From VGWB01 sp964614245 (GTDB lineage Bacteria; Bacteroidota; Ignavibacteria; UBA10030): 49,753 bases of DNA. Positions 1-8,017 of this stretch are shown piece by piece. The DNA is taken from NCBI GenBank assembly GCA_964614245.1, contig CAZTKU010000003.1, positions 1 through 49,753 on the forward strand, read 5' to 3'. Under the pieces are notes generated by a model. It was not told the DNA's origin, made no database searches, and worked only from the letters and a program-made list of their open reading frames with translations. The position numbers were made by a program, and so were the translations under genes. How positions within the stretch are numbered: position 1 is the stretch's first letter; each line of letters opens with the position of its first letter.

Positions 1-538
1 TGAGCATCCCCTGGAGGACGATTTGCGCATCCCGTGCAGAATCTGATGGGCGAATTGTCATCGGTAATACGGAGAGGTCACAATCTTCAAATCCTTCAAG
101 TTTGTCGCCGACAAGCCGGCACGATGCCTGAAGGTTCACGTCCCATCCCGGTGCGAACTTCGAGAGTGAACTCGATTCAATGGTCGTCGGATCGACATAG
201 ATCCACCCGTTTCGATACGGCGCGATCCTGCCGTTTTTCTTGTAGCCAATGACGGTGAGAACAGTGAGCGGTTCATGCCGCTTGATTTGAAGAAGGAAAC
301 TCCCATCGGGCTGCCGGAAGGATTTCCCGGAATCCTTCTCGATAATGTCGATAATGGTTTTTCCCTCATCAGTCCACGGTCCATTATTAGCGTGGCAGGC
401 AAGGCAATTCTTTGACTTGGAGAGTATTCCCACCCCCGGCGGATACGCGTAAGCTTGCTGGGAATCCGGATCCAACGACGGAATAACCGCCGCAAGCACT
501 AATAGGATAGCAAAGAATATCGTGATTGTGGCTTTCAT
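1..538 (-). CDS. secreted c-type cytochrome-like protein, 3' part cut by window edge
   Basis: The reading frame stays open from an ATG to the window edge (179 codons), so the C-terminus is missing. It begins with a signal peptide (MKATITIFFAILLVLAAVIP). A single heme-binding motif CLACH follows near residue 47, in a context typical of class I cytochromes c (KSKNCLACHANNG). The rest is a soluble domain with motifs such as LPMTIRP near the cut end. A periplasmic electron-transfer or heme-sensing role is inferred from the CxxCH motif; no partner protein is visible. Spacing to the next gene upstream is about 245 bp and contains an attC-like palindrome, so the gene is probably a stand-alone unit rather than part of an operon. 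It was reconstructed by direct translation of the minus strand. Confidence 0.75.
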   Translation of the reverse strand, partial: MKATITIFFAILLVLAAVIPSLDPDSQQAYAYPPGVGILSKSKNCLACHANNGPWTDEGKTIIDIIEKDSGKSFRQPDGSFLLQIKRHEPLTVLTVIGYKKNGRIAPYRNGWIYVDPTTIESSSLSKFAPGWDVNLQASCRLVGDKLEGFEDCDLSVLPMTIRPSDSARDAQIVLQGML

Positions 539-561
539 CGTGGATTGCTCCTTATTGTCGT

Positions 562-635
562 GGCTAACAATTTGTTCGGCACACTTCGGCAAGCGTTTCG
601 CCGCACGATGCAATAACTGCCCGGCAAGACTAGCC
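562..635. repeat. attC-like palindrome A
   Basis: Imperfect inverted repeat with outer arms GGCTA/TAGCC and inner arms TGTTCGGCA/TGCCCGGCA. The left end reads GGCTAACAATTTGTTC, close to the degenerate attC end sequence GBCTAACAAKTCG used in cassette surveys. Length is 74 bp. It lies between the cytochrome-like gene and the small membrane protein. Identity as an integron recombination site is inference. Confidence 0.4.
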
Positions 636-784
636 CGCGAGCGCCTGTCCGCCATGCCTCATCTTTGGGCGGATCGTGTTGCCTTTTGTGTTGCGTTTCG
701 ACCAGACCCGGGACCACAACTTTGTCGACCAATCATGTCTGCACGTGATTTGGAGGCTATGATCTATTCGGCAGTCTGCTTTTG

Positions 785-976
785 TCATCGCTTCTGGATT
801 GGCCAATTGGCGAAAGCAAAAACATATAGCGAAATGACATTTACTAGCGGAATAAAGGCCAAAAGGCTTAGAGCAGGATGATAACCCGCCTTGCCTACGA
901 TCTTCCATAACGGTAGAATGGTGAGGAATCCAACGAAAAACACAAGAACAATTTCAGGAAGGCCAATGGTCGACAT
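785..976 (-). CDS. small hydrophobic membrane protein, 63 aa
   Basis: Short protein with two predicted membrane segments, roughly residues 8-28 and 34-56, joined by a short charged loop (WKIVGKAGYHP). It ends in IQKR. The ATG start at 976 is chosen over an in-frame GTG 15 bp upstream because a GAAAGGA ribosome-binding site lies just before the ATG and overlaps the GTG. The pattern resembles small hydrophobic proteins of unknown role often found as single-gene cassettes; no function can be assigned. It is flanked on both sides by palindromic attC-like sequences and has no operon partner. The gene is probably real because of its ribosome-binding site and clean membrane topology. Confidence 0.65.
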   Translation of the reverse strand: MSTIGLPEIVLVFFVGFLTILPLWKIVGKAGYHPALSLLAFIPLVNVISLYVFAFANWPIQKR

Positions 977-1044
977 GTGATATCCTTTCACAAATTGAGA
1001 ACGGTGAACGTGGCCCGCATGTCACTCGCAAAGCAAAACAATGA

Positions 1045-1179
1045 CGCATAACGTTTCGCCCAACACCGCCGTGGGTTTTGCCGCTATCAACGATTCATTT
1101 TCTCGCGGCAAAAACAATGGAGTGACCTCAATAATCATCTATCAACAAATGGAGCGTCGTAGCGCCTATTGTTAAGCGC
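1045..1179. repeat. attC-like palindrome B
   Basis: Outer arms GCATAACG near the left end and GTTAAGCGC at the right end are complementary except for one central mismatch. On the minus strand the site starts GCTTAAC (a perfect RYYYAAC) and ends GTTATGC. Inside are TTTTGCCGC and GCGGCAAAA as a 9-bp inverted repeat, and a core CGCGGCAAAA(A/G)CAATGG that is shared with palindrome C. GTGCCCCAC follows on the right. This is the main content of the 412-bp stretch without a gene at 977-1388. The recombination-site identity is inference. Confidence 0.5.
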
Positions 1180-1319
1180 AGTGCCCCACTTTTGTTTTCC
1201 CGCGATAGCGTCCTGAACGATACCAAATCTGTGAATAAAGTGGTAACGGAGCGCCGGGCACCAGTTTGTTTGCGCGTCTTCAAATGGACAAACGTGGGTT
1301 CTTCCAACCGAACAACTTT

Positions 1320-1385
1320 GGAGTTAACCTGCGCGGCCCACATGCGGAGTGCAATCGGGCACGTGCTTCCGCGTGGTTCAACTCC
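1320..1385. repeat. attC-like palindrome B2 directly after the 134-aa gene
   Basis: A long imperfect inverted repeat with arms of 17 bp: GGAGTTAACCTGCGCGG against CCGCGTGGTTCAACTCC. It forms a 15-pair stem with one bulged base and a small internal mismatch. Extrahelical bases in such a stem are a hallmark of attC folds. It starts 3 bp beyond the stop codon of the 134-aa membrane protein gene. It could instead be a transcription terminator, but no T-run follows on the minus strand. Confidence 0.45.
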
Positions 1386-1388
1386 GTG

Positions 1389-1793
1389 TTACGCCTCGCT
1401 CGGTGCGCGATCCTGCTGGAACGGTCTTTCCTTAAGGAGGAGATAGGCCGAGCCCACGGCGAAGAACAGGTACACCACGACGATTGCCCAGCCAAGCGTG
1501 TTCAAAACGCCAGAGAGCACGACTAGGAACGTGACGACCACTCCGATGGCGTCATAGACCAGAAGGTCGAGCAGGATAGCACCTCTGGCGTCGGCTGCTT
1601 TGACATCCTTGGCGAACCATGTGAGCAGAAGGGTGCCGACGAGCGCTGCGCCGTACTCTCGGGCAGTGAACGTGCCGCCGTCATTGAGTTCTGCACCCAG
1701 CAGACCAAGCAATAGACCCGGAGCGAGCAGAAGGGTAACGCCGAAGACGAGGCACACGACGGCTTTCATGATCAAAAGTGTTCGGAATGTCAT
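1389..1793 (-). CDS. four-helix membrane protein of unknown function, 134 aa
   Basis: Protein with about four predicted membrane helices (roughly residues 5-27, 46-62, 74-98 and 101-124) and short loops; the first helix contains VVCLVFGVTLLLAPGLLLGL. The topology resembles small DUF4345/DoxX-like membrane proteins, but no diagnostic motif was recognised. The ATG at 1793 is preferred because GAAAGGAGATACC sits immediately upstream; the frame stays open a further 19 codons upstream, across that ribosome-binding site. The gene is bounded by palindromes B2 and C and has no partner in the same transcription unit. No function is proposed. Confidence 0.65.
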   Translation of the reverse strand: MTFRTLLIMKAVVCLVFGVTLLLAPGLLLGLLGAELNDGGTFTAREYGAALVGTLLLTWFAKDVKAADARGAILLDLLVYDAIGVVVTFLVVLSGVLNTLGWAIVVVYLFFAVGSAYLLLKERPFQQDRAPSEA

Positions 1794-1846
1794 GGTATCT
1801 CCTTTCACGATGAACGGTATTGTACGATCGTGGATTGTGGGGCATT

Positions 1847-2027
1847 GCACTTAACGTTTAGGCAAAACGCCTGCCCCGATGATTTCTATCGGGGCCGTTG
1901 CGAGCCGCCACAAACGACACATTTTTCTCGCGGCAAAAGCAATGGAACGAGCACCTTTAATTCTTGAATTGAGCTTCAGCAAAGCCCTATTGAATGAGCG
2001 AGTGTCGTTGTTTGCCGTGTTATGTGC
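1847..2027. repeat. attC-like palindrome C
   Basis: Outer arms GCACTTAACG and GTTATGTGC are complementary with one mismatch, and the symmetry extends outward to GGGGCA and TGCCCC. Inner arms are GGCAAAAC and GTTTGCC. The interior carries the core TTTTTCTCGCGGCAAAAGCA, closely related to the core of palindrome B, plus a small hairpin CCCCGATGATTTCTATCGGGG. Length is 181 bp. It separates the MDR enzyme gene from the 134-aa protein gene. A related mobile repeat family (MITE-like) is the alternative. Confidence 0.5.
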
Positions 2028-2073
2028 AGTTGCCCCGCACGTTTAGCGGTCATTCTCCAGCATCTTGAGTGTA

Positions 2074-3045
2074 TCATACTCGATCTCCCACAGTTATTAC
2101 TACTTTTCCTCGAGCATGTCCTTCTCCAAGATACCGAAGCGCTTCAGCAGCCTCACTTAACGGATACCGTCTATCAATAACAGGGACGACTTTGCCCGCT
2201 TCCAGAAGCTCTTTGAGAAAATCCAAATCTTTTTGGCTTCGTTTCGCCGATACGCCTCCCATTTTCCTGCCCCCGGTTTCCGACATCCATGACCCCATGA
2301 GCATAGCCTGGAAGATTTGAGCCATGGAACCTCCGGCCATCACATAAATACCCTTGGGAGTTAAGGCACGCTTATAAGCTGAAAGCGGATGATATCCATT
2401 TGCAGCAAGAATGAGGTCATACTGCTGCCCACTTTGGGTGAAATCTTCTTTGGTGTAATCAATAACATGGTCTGCCCCAAGCGAGCGCGCCTGGTCCACA
2501 TTCCTCGTGCTGCACACGGCGGTCACTTCAGCCCCGAATGATTTGGCAATCTGCACCGCAAACGTTCCCACCCCGCCCGAGGCCCCATTGATTAAAACCT
2601 TTTGCCCCGCCTGAATCTGCCCTTCATCGCGCAGACCCTGCAGGGCGGTGACCGCCGCCATAGGTACGGCTGCTGCTTCCTCGAACGATAGATTGGACGG
2701 TTTCAACGCCAATGCGTTTTCAAGAGCACATGCATACTCGGCAAAACCGCCCCGCACCATCCCGAATACCTCATCATCTGGCTGAAACTGCTTGACGTTT
2801 TTGCCAACCGCTTCAACCCGACCCGCTATGTCAGCGCCGAGTCTGGTGTTTTTGGGTTTGAGCAGCCCCCCGCCCATCAGGCGAATCAAGAATATGTCAG
2901 CGGTCAGGAAATGCCAGTCATATGCATTGACGGACGCCGCATGAATCTTTATCAAGACTTCATCGTCCTTGGGCGTAGGTTTTTCGACGTCCTTGAGTTG
3001 AAGAACATCCGGCGATCCATATTTTGTGTATACAATCGCTTTCAT
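2074..3045 (-). CDS. NAD(P)-dependent alcohol dehydrogenase / quinone oxidoreductase (MDR superfamily)
   Basis: Zinc-independent medium-chain dehydrogenase/reductase of 323 aa, the normal length for quinone oxidoreductase-like members. The N-terminal GroES-like domain starts MKAIVYTKYGSPDVL and includes GADIAGRVEAVGKNV. The Rossmann domain has the nucleotide-binding motif NGASGGVGTFAVQIAK near residues 150-165, and the C-terminus has the typical HARGKVVITV ending. The residues expected for catalytic zinc binding are absent, consistent with the quinone reductase/enoyl reductase branch. Likely reaction: NADPH-dependent reduction of quinones or unsaturated carbonyl compounds; the substrate is unknown. 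The gene stands alone between palindromes C and D, in the same orientation as the other presumed cassette genes. Confidence 0.85.
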   Translation of the reverse strand: MKAIVYTKYGSPDVLQLKDVEKPTPKDDEVLIKIHAASVNAYDWHFLTADIFLIRLMGGGLLKPKNTRLGADIAGRVEAVGKNVKQFQPDDEVFGMVRGGFAEYACALENALALKPSNLSFEEAAAVPMAAVTALQGLRDEGQIQAGQKVLINGASGGVGTFAVQIAKSFGAEVTAVCSTRNVDQARSLGADHVIDYTKEDFTQSGQQYDLILAANGYHPLSAYKRALTPKGIYVMAGGSMAQIFQAMLMGSWMSETGGRKMGGVSAKRSQKDLDFLKELLEAGKVVPVIDRRYPLSEAAEALRYLGEGHARGKVVITVGDRV

Positions 3046-3147
3046 AAATATTCCTTCAAGATTACTTTATTTTCAATCGGCACGGATGTCGGCTGTGATA
3101 GCATATATTGCCTTGCCACAGTGTGCGGGGCAATTGCAACTGACTCT

Positions 3148-3230
3148 CGGGTTAACGAATCGTTTATCCGCGCAAGAGCGCATGGTTAATGAATAATTTC
3201 GGTTATTTCACATTTGTCCGAGATAACCCG
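3148..3230. repeat. palindrome D upstream of the MDR gene
   Basis: Inverted repeat CGGGTTA / TAACCCG, with flanking sequence CTCGGGTTAAC against GATAACCCG, 83 bp in total. Just to its left is GTGCGGGGCAATTGCA, which resembles the flank of palindrome C (GTGCGGGGCAACTGCA on the other strand). It may mark the outer boundary of the cassette-like region. The symmetry is weaker than in B or C. Confidence 0.3.
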
Positions 3231-3283
3231 CTGGCCCCTCCATACAAATCATTTTATGACTGAAGGTGTACCGGCTCGCTTCT

Positions 3284-4438
3284 CTATCCAATTGCGGGTG
3301 AGACCAGCAAGCCAATGGCATACGTAATAGCCGCCTCGCCGAGGCCAACGAGCGTCATCTCCGTCCCGCTCTTGAGCCACGAGCGGCCCGTGACCAGCAC
3401 CTTCGACGCGCCGACGGCAAAATGTGCGACCGTGCTCACGATAAAGGAAATAAGGAGCGCTGTCATGCCCGAGCTAAACAGGAAGGGAATGACTGGTACC
3501 GCCGCGCCAATCGCCGTGCTCAGCATAGCGCTCACCGCAGCGCGCCATTCGTTGGGAAACGTTTGCTCCGAGAGCCCAAGCTCCTCGTGCGCCATCGTCT
3601 TCAACAACTGATCCGGCTTCTCAGCAAGCCGGGTCGCCATTGTTTTTGCTTCCTCTGCGGTGAAGCCTTTAAGCTGGTAGAAGAGCTCCAGCTCCTCGCG
3701 CTCTTCTTCGGGATTTTCTTCAATCTCGCGCTGCTCGCGCTCCATTTCTGCTTCATAGATCTCGCGCTCGGATTTCATCGCGAGATACGCGCCGCTTCCC
3801 ATGGAGAGCGCCGAGGCGACAGCCGTGGCAAATCCGCTCAAGAGCACGAACTCGCTGTTCGCCTGCGTTGCTCCGGCCACCCCGCTTACGACGCCGAAGG
3901 CCGCGCCGAGCCCATCGTTAACACCGTAAATAGCCTGGCCAATCCACCCGCCGGCTCGTACGTGCCACGTTTCCCTGCCGAGGATAGTATCCAGCCGCCG
4001 TTGAGGGTGGGTCGGACGGCCTTCAAATTCTTCCAGCAAACGCGAATGAGCATGCTCGTCGCGTTGGGCTTCCAGGAGTGATGAGCGATCTTTCTCCGTT
4101 TGCGCATTTGCCAGGAGCGCGTCATAAAGCTTGTCGGCCTGGCTTTCACCCGCTTCAAGCATCTTTGCGGCGACCTCAGCGTCGCTCTTGAGCAAAATCC
4201 AGCGCCGGACGCGATCAATGAAGGATTCTCTATACACGCCGGGGTCAGCGCCAAGCTCGCGCAGGCGCCCCGCCCATCGCTCCGCATGCCGCTCCTCGGC
4301 TTCTGCCATACGCTGAAGGATTGCCCGTTTCTCGGGATTTTGCTCGCGCTGTGCGAGCGCGCGGTAGTTCCGGGCGCTGAGCATCTCATCGCGCCAGGCG
4401 AGCCTGAGGCCCGTTATGAATTGCTTGTCTTTGTTCAT
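3284..4438 (-). CDS. ferritin-like / VIT1 (CCC1) family membrane fusion protein
   Basis: 384-aa protein in two parts. Residues 1-140 form a rubrerythrin/ferritin-like helical bundle with paired acidic and histidine residues (DEMLSARNYRALA, EAEERHAERW, DEHAHSRLLEEF) that would bind a di-metal centre. Residues 165-384 form a VIT1/CCC1 transporter domain with the family segments YGVNDGLGAAFG and LSMGSGAYLAMKSERE and several C-terminal membrane helices. By family knowledge such proteins move Fe2+ or Mn2+ across the membrane, with the soluble domain sensing or oxidising the metal. The ATG at MNKDKQF is chosen because similarity begins there; an upstream in-frame extension of 40 residues looks non-coding and overlaps a stem-loop. 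No clear Shine-Dalgarno site is visible. The gene is monocistronic. Confidence 0.85.
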   Translation of the reverse strand: MNKDKQFITGLRLAWRDEMLSARNYRALAQREQNPEKRAILQRMAEAEERHAERWAGRLRELGADPGVYRESFIDRVRRWILLKSDAEVAAKMLEAGESQADKLYDALLANAQTEKDRSSLLEAQRDEHAHSRLLEEFEGRPTHPQRRLDTILGRETWHVRAGGWIGQAIYGVNDGLGAAFGVVSGVAGATQANSEFVLLSGFATAVASALSMGSGAYLAMKSEREIYEAEMEREQREIEENPEEEREELELFYQLKGFTAEEAKTMATRLAEKPDQLLKTMAHEELGLSEQTFPNEWRAAVSAMLSTAIGAAVPVIPFLFSSGMTALLISFIVSTVAHFAVGASKVLVTGRSWLKSGTEMTLVGLGEAAITYAIGLLVSPAIG

Positions 4439-4500
4439 TGAAAGAGATGAAATAGAGCCCGCAAGAAAACAACCATAGAAGCCATCTGAAAAATACTCAC

Positions 4501-4540
4501 GCCCGCCTGACCGTCCATTGCTCTCGACAGTCGGGCAGGC
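4501..4540. other. stem-loop in the leader of the VIT-family gene
   Basis: Arms GCCCGCCTGACCGTC and GACAGTCGGGCAGGC, with a 10-base loop, pair at 12 of 15 positions; read on the minus strand two of the mismatches become G-U pairs. It sits 63 bp upstream of the chosen start. It is followed by GCCGCCAAGGCGCAACGC, which resembles a dispersed intergenic sequence often seen in related genomes (recollection, not a search). It could be a leader structure or a repeat remnant. This and the terminator at 4653 are what I see in the gene-free stretch 4439-4832. Confidence 0.35.
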
Positions 4541-4652
4541 AAAGCCGCCAAGGCGCAACGCATAGAAAGACTTATATGTTCTTGGGCGACCTTTGCGGTT
4601 CCGGTCTCTGAATCCCGCTTATGAGCGGAATCCAGGAGCGGGAGTTGGCGTG

Positions 4653-4682
4653 AAACCCTCCTTTCTTCCGGAGGGGTTTTTG
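4653..4682. terminator. hairpin, possible terminator after the uracil-DNA glycosylase gene
   Basis: CCCTCC and GGAGGG pair around a short loop, flanked by AAA on one side and a run of five T on the plus strand. On the minus strand the stem is followed by TTTC. It lies about 150 bp downstream of the glycosylase stop codon. The stronger T-run is on the plus strand, where no gene ends nearby, so the assignment is tentative. Confidence 0.35.
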
Positions 4683-4832
4683 AGATAGGTTCTAGTCATC
4701 TCGAGCGAAGTCGAGAGATGTTCATGGGATGCACCTCTGTACACGCTGCGACCCCATTCAGCGTGGCTAATTGTCCTTTTCGCCTGCCCTCATTTGGCGG
4801 GGTCCGGGACATGTTGACTCCGCTACCGAGGC

Positions 4833-5645
4833 TTACTTCATTTCGTCGTACATTTTCCGGATCCACTGGACGTCTTCCCATGTCGGCTTCTTCCAGTTGG
4901 GATTGCGCAGGAGCGCGGCGGGGTGGTACGTTACCACCAGCTTCATTCCGCGGTAGTCGTGCACCTTGCCGCGCATATCGTTAAGGCCGGCGGTTGTACG
5001 AAGGAGGGTCTGCGCCGCGACGCGGCCGAGGCACACGATGATCTTCGGCTTCATAATCTCAAGCTGTTTCCAGAGATACGGCTCGCATGTGTCGATCTCA
5101 ATCGGCTGCGGGTCTCGGTTATTTGGCGGCCGGCATTTGATGATGTTGCAGATGTACACGTCCTCGCGCTTGAGCTGTATCGCTTCCAGAATCTTGTTCA
5201 ACAACTGTCCCGCCCGCCCGACGAACGGCTCGCCCTGCAAGTCTTCATCGGCTCCCGGCGCCTCACCAATGAACACGATGCCGGCCTTCGGATTTCCCAC
5301 ACCGAAGACAAACTTGGTACGAGTGTGCCCGAGGGAACATTTCACACAGTTGCAGATCATCGATTCGAGTTCGCCCAGGCTCGCGGCTGACACCCACGGC
5401 TCGTTCGGATAGGGGGGGAGCTGATCCAGAGGTGAGGGCGGCTTCGGTGCCACGAATCCAAACAGGTCGGGACCTTCTGCAACCGGCGGGGGCTGCTTCT
5501 TCGCTGACATTATCTCCTCCTCTGCCTTTCGCGTTTCAGATTCCGGGCTGATATTGATTGTATCTCCAAACAACTCCTTTTGCTGGATCAAGGCTTGTTG
5601 GATATCGGTCAAGAGTCGTTTGAGTTCGTCGTCGGTGTTAGGCAT
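4833..5645 (-). CDS. family 4 uracil-DNA glycosylase ([4Fe-4S])
   Basis: Base-excision repair enzyme that removes uracil from DNA. Motif A GEAPGADEDLQGEPFVGRAG (residues 128-147) and motif B TYHPAALLRNP near residue 235 are both present. The four expected iron-sulfur ligands are Cys100, Cys103, Cys171 and Cys187 (spacing Cx2C and Cx15C). At 270 aa it is longer than the usual roughly 200 aa because of an 85-residue N-terminal extension, partly charged and proline-rich, that may be a disordered tail. It follows coaBC in the same direction after a 137-bp gap. The start codon is the first ATG; no clear ribosome-binding site is visible, so an internal start (for example at the MSAKKQPPP methionine, residue 46) is possible. 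Confidence 0.93.
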   Translation of the reverse strand: MPNTDDELKRLLTDIQQALIQQKELFGDTINISPESETRKAEEEIMSAKKQPPPVAEGPDLFGFVAPKPPSPLDQLPPYPNEPWVSAASLGELESMICNCVKCSLGHTRTKFVFGVGNPKAGIVFIGEAPGADEDLQGEPFVGRAGQLLNKILEAIQLKREDVYICNIIKCRPPNNRDPQPIEIDTCEPYLWKQLEIMKPKIIVCLGRVAAQTLLRTTAGLNDMRGKVHDYRGMKLVVTYHPAALLRNPNWKKPTWEDVQWIRKMYDEMK

Positions 5646-5782
5646 TCAGGCAGGAATCAGATTAAAGGCAAGAATAGGACACGGAAAATGATGACCCAGC
5701 GCATGACCGCAGAAGAAAACATGAGAAGCGTCTTCCGCGTCAATCTGCTTGATCTATCAACCTCCGCGTCCTATTCAGTTCT

Positions 5783-6997
5783 TCACAGAAACTTCTTGAG
5801 CCGGCTGAGAATTTCGTTTGCTACATCAAACTTGGACATCACGGGAAACTTCTCGGCTTTCCCTTTCTTGTCGATGATGGTCACGACATTGGTGTCGGTG
5901 CCGAATCCCGCACCCTTGTCGGCGAGAGAATTCAAAACGATGAAATCGAGATTCTTCCTCTTCAACTTCTCCCTTGCCCCGCGCAGCTCATCCTCGGTCT
6001 CAAGAGCAAAGCCAACCAATACCTGACCTTTGCTTTTCTTTTGACCGAGGGATGCGAGAATGTCTGGTGTTTCTTTGAGAGCAAGGGTGAGACTTCTTGC
6101 TACAGATTCCTTCTTGATCTTGTTGCGCGTAGGGGCTTGAGGCGTATAGTCCGCGACGGCGGCCGCCATAATCACTGCATCCGCTTTCCCCGCGCGTTTC
6201 AACACTTCTCGCTGCATGTTGTCAGCCGATTCCACATCGATGCGGGTAACACTGCGAGGGGTCTCGAGATGAACAGGTCCGGTGATAAGAGTGACTGTGG
6301 CGCCGCGAAGCGCAGCCGCGTTGGCGAGAGCAAACCCCATCTTGCCGGATGACCGGTTGCCGATGAAGCGCACGGGGTCGATCGCCTCGTGCGTCGGTCC
6401 GGCGGTTACGAGAATTTTCTTGCCTTTGAGATCTTGATGCGATCTTTCGAGGACGCGGTCGATCTCTGCAAGAATGAGCTCAACAGCAGGAAGTCTCCCG
6501 GGTCCCTTGAGACCGCTGGCATGCTCGCCCTCTTCCGGCGGAACAACGAAATAGCCCCGCTCCTTGAGCCTTGCGACGTTCTGTTGGGTGACGGGATTGA
6601 TGTACATGTCCGCGTCCATCGTCGGAGCAAGGACAATTGGACCCGTGCTGGCAAGCGCGATGATCGTGAGGAGATTGTCCGAGAGACCGTAGGTAAGCTT
6701 GGCAATCGTGTTGGCCGATGCTGGCGCGATGACGAAAACGTCGGCCCAGGTAGCAAGATCGATATGCTGGGTGCCGACGGCTGAGCTGGTTGACTGGTTG
6801 CGGGTCCAGAGATCGGAGGCAACTTCGTGGCCCGAAAGCGCGGAGAACGTGAGCGGTGCAACAAACCGCGTTGCAGCTTCCGTCATGACAACCTTCACGT
6901 CCGCACCTGCTTTCTTCAGCTCACGGACAAGGTAGCAGACTTTGTAGGCGGCGATCCCCCCGGTTACCCCCACCAGTATGTGCTTTCCGCGAAGCAC
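5783..6997 (-). CDS. coaBC: bifunctional phosphopantothenoylcysteine decarboxylase / phosphopantothenate-cysteine ligase
   Basis: Two consecutive steps of coenzyme A synthesis in one 404-aa protein. The N-terminal FMN-dependent decarboxylase (CoaC) has GVTGGIAAYK and the conserved PTMDADMYINPVTQQN segment. The C-terminal ligase (CoaB) starts near KILVTAGPTHEAIDPVRFIG and contains NRSSGKMG and the lysine-rich motif NKIKKES near residue 295. Length and domain order match the fused family. Translation starts at GTG, 8 bp after the stop of the omega-subunit gene, so the two are surely co-transcribed. The pairing of coaBC with rpoZ and gmk is a conserved arrangement in many bacteria. Confidence 0.97.
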   Translation of the reverse strand: MLRGKHILVGVTGGIAAYKVCYLVRELKKAGADVKVVMTEAATRFVAPLTFSALSGHEVASDLWTRNQSTSSAVGTQHIDLATWADVFVIAPASANTIAKLTYGLSDNLLTIIALASTGPIVLAPTMDADMYINPVTQQNVARLKERGYFVVPPEEGEHASGLKGPGRLPAVELILAEIDRVLERSHQDLKGKKILVTAGPTHEAIDPVRFIGNRSSGKMGFALANAAALRGATVTLITGPVHLETPRSVTRIDVESADNMQREVLKRAGKADAVIMAAAVADYTPQAPTRNKIKKESVARSLTLALKETPDILASLGQKKSKGQVLVGFALETEDELRGAREKLKRKNLDFIVLNSLADKGAGFGTDTNVVTIIDKKGKAEKFPVMSKFDVANEILSRLKKFL

Positions 6998-7005
6998 GGG
7001 ACACC

Positions 7006-7365
7006 CTATTCCTCAGGTTCTTTCTCTTTTTCCTTTTCTTTCGGCTTCACTTCGGGTTGTTCCACGACCTTGTAGCGCCATTTGACCTTTTTGGCGCTGA
7101 CTTCCTGAAGAGCGACATCTGCTGGTTTCAGGCGTTTCTCGAACTCGAGACTGATCCTCAACTGATCGGGATTGGCGCTCACGTCCATTTCATCTTCCGA
7201 CTCCGTCGTGTTGCTGAGCTGGTTTAACGTCTCAATCCGCTGGCCGAGCTCGAGTTTAATCTCGGTGTGAATCTGCCGCGCGCGCTTCGACGCGATCACA
7301 ATGGCTTCATACACATCGCGAGCAGATGTAGAAAACTGCTCGATATCGATCGGTTTTACAGGCAC
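7006..7365 (-). CDS. rpoZ: DNA-directed RNA polymerase omega subunit
   Basis: 119-aa protein of the omega/Rpb6 family, which helps assemble RNA polymerase by clamping beta-prime. The segment DVYEAIVIASKRARQI matches the conserved core helix found after the N-terminus in omega proteins. An acidic insert (TESEDEMD) and a highly charged C-terminal tail rich in K and E are lineage features. The GTG start is supported by a strong GGAGGTAAATC ribosome-binding site. It lies between gmk (53 bp upstream) and coaBC (8 bp downstream), the usual place for rpoZ. Sequence conservation outside the core is low, but context makes the call firm. Confidence 0.88.
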   Translation of the reverse strand: MPVKPIDIEQFSTSARDVYEAIVIASKRARQIHTEIKLELGQRIETLNQLSNTTESEDEMDVSANPDQLRISLEFEKRLKPADVALQEVSAKKVKWRYKVVEQPEVKPKEKEKEKEPEE

Positions 7366-7418
7366 GATTTACCTCCAGTCAAGTAATGACAAATAAGTGT
7401 TTCCTCTGATCGAGGCTC

Positions 7419-7994
7419 CTACAGTGGCACAAACCCCAGCTGCTTTGCAACGATCTGTTCAACCTCCCGGACTGCTGTTTGAAGATCATTGTTGACGACT
7501 TGATAATCGAACTGATTTCCCGTCTCCAGTTCCATGGGCACGCGATCCAATCGTCGCTTGATCGTTGCCTCGTCCTCGGTTTTCCTGTTGAGCAGGCGGG
7601 ACCGTAACACTTCGAAGCTCGGCGGTTTGACGAAGATCAAGACGGCGTCGCTCGGGTAGTGGCGTTTGATCGAAATGGCGCCCTTGACATCGATGTCGAA
7701 GAGCATCGTTTTTCCCGCCGATAACGCTTTGTCAACTTCACTCTTGAGCGTGCCGTACAAGTTCCCGTAGATCTCTTCCCACTCTACCAGTTGACCCGCC
7801 GTGATTTGCCGTTCAAACTCCTCGCGCGGCAGGAAAAAGTAATCTCTTCCCTCGGTTTCGCCCGAGCGGATCGGCCGCGTTGTCGCTGAGACCGAAAAGA
7901 GCAGCGACGGGTACTTTGCCAGAATTGCCTTGACGATTGTCGTTTTTCCGGCGCCGCTGGGCGCAGAGACGACAATGAGTTTTCCTCTGGACAT
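7419..7994 (-). CDS. gmk: guanylate kinase
   Basis: Phosphorylates GMP to GDP with ATP. The P-loop SAPSGAGKTTIVKAIL lies at residues 9-24. The GMP-binding region with SVSATTRPIRSGETEGRDYF follows, then EWEEIYGNLYGT and the lid region with RLLNRKTEDEATIKRRL. At 191 aa it is standard length. It sits downstream of yicC with a 95-bp spacer that contains a strong inverted repeat, and upstream of rpoZ. Start is the ATG beginning MSRGKLIVVS; no strong Shine-Dalgarno site is visible. Confidence 0.97.
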   Translation of the reverse strand: MSRGKLIVVSAPSGAGKTTIVKAILAKYPSLLFSVSATTRPIRSGETEGRDYFFLPREEFERQITAGQLVEWEEIYGNLYGTLKSEVDKALSAGKTMLFDIDVKGAISIKRHYPSDAVLIFVKPPSFEVLRSRLLNRKTEDEATIKRRLDRVPMELETGNQFDYQVVNNDLQTAVREVEQIVAKQLGFVPL

Positions 7995-8017
7995 TCAGGA
8001 TAAATTAGGTCATCGAG

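Noticed and set aside
136..495. 119-codon minus-strand frame overlapping the cytochrome-like gene
   Set aside because: Arginine- and serine-rich shadow frame without a ribosome-binding site; the competing frame has a signal peptide and a CxxCH motif.
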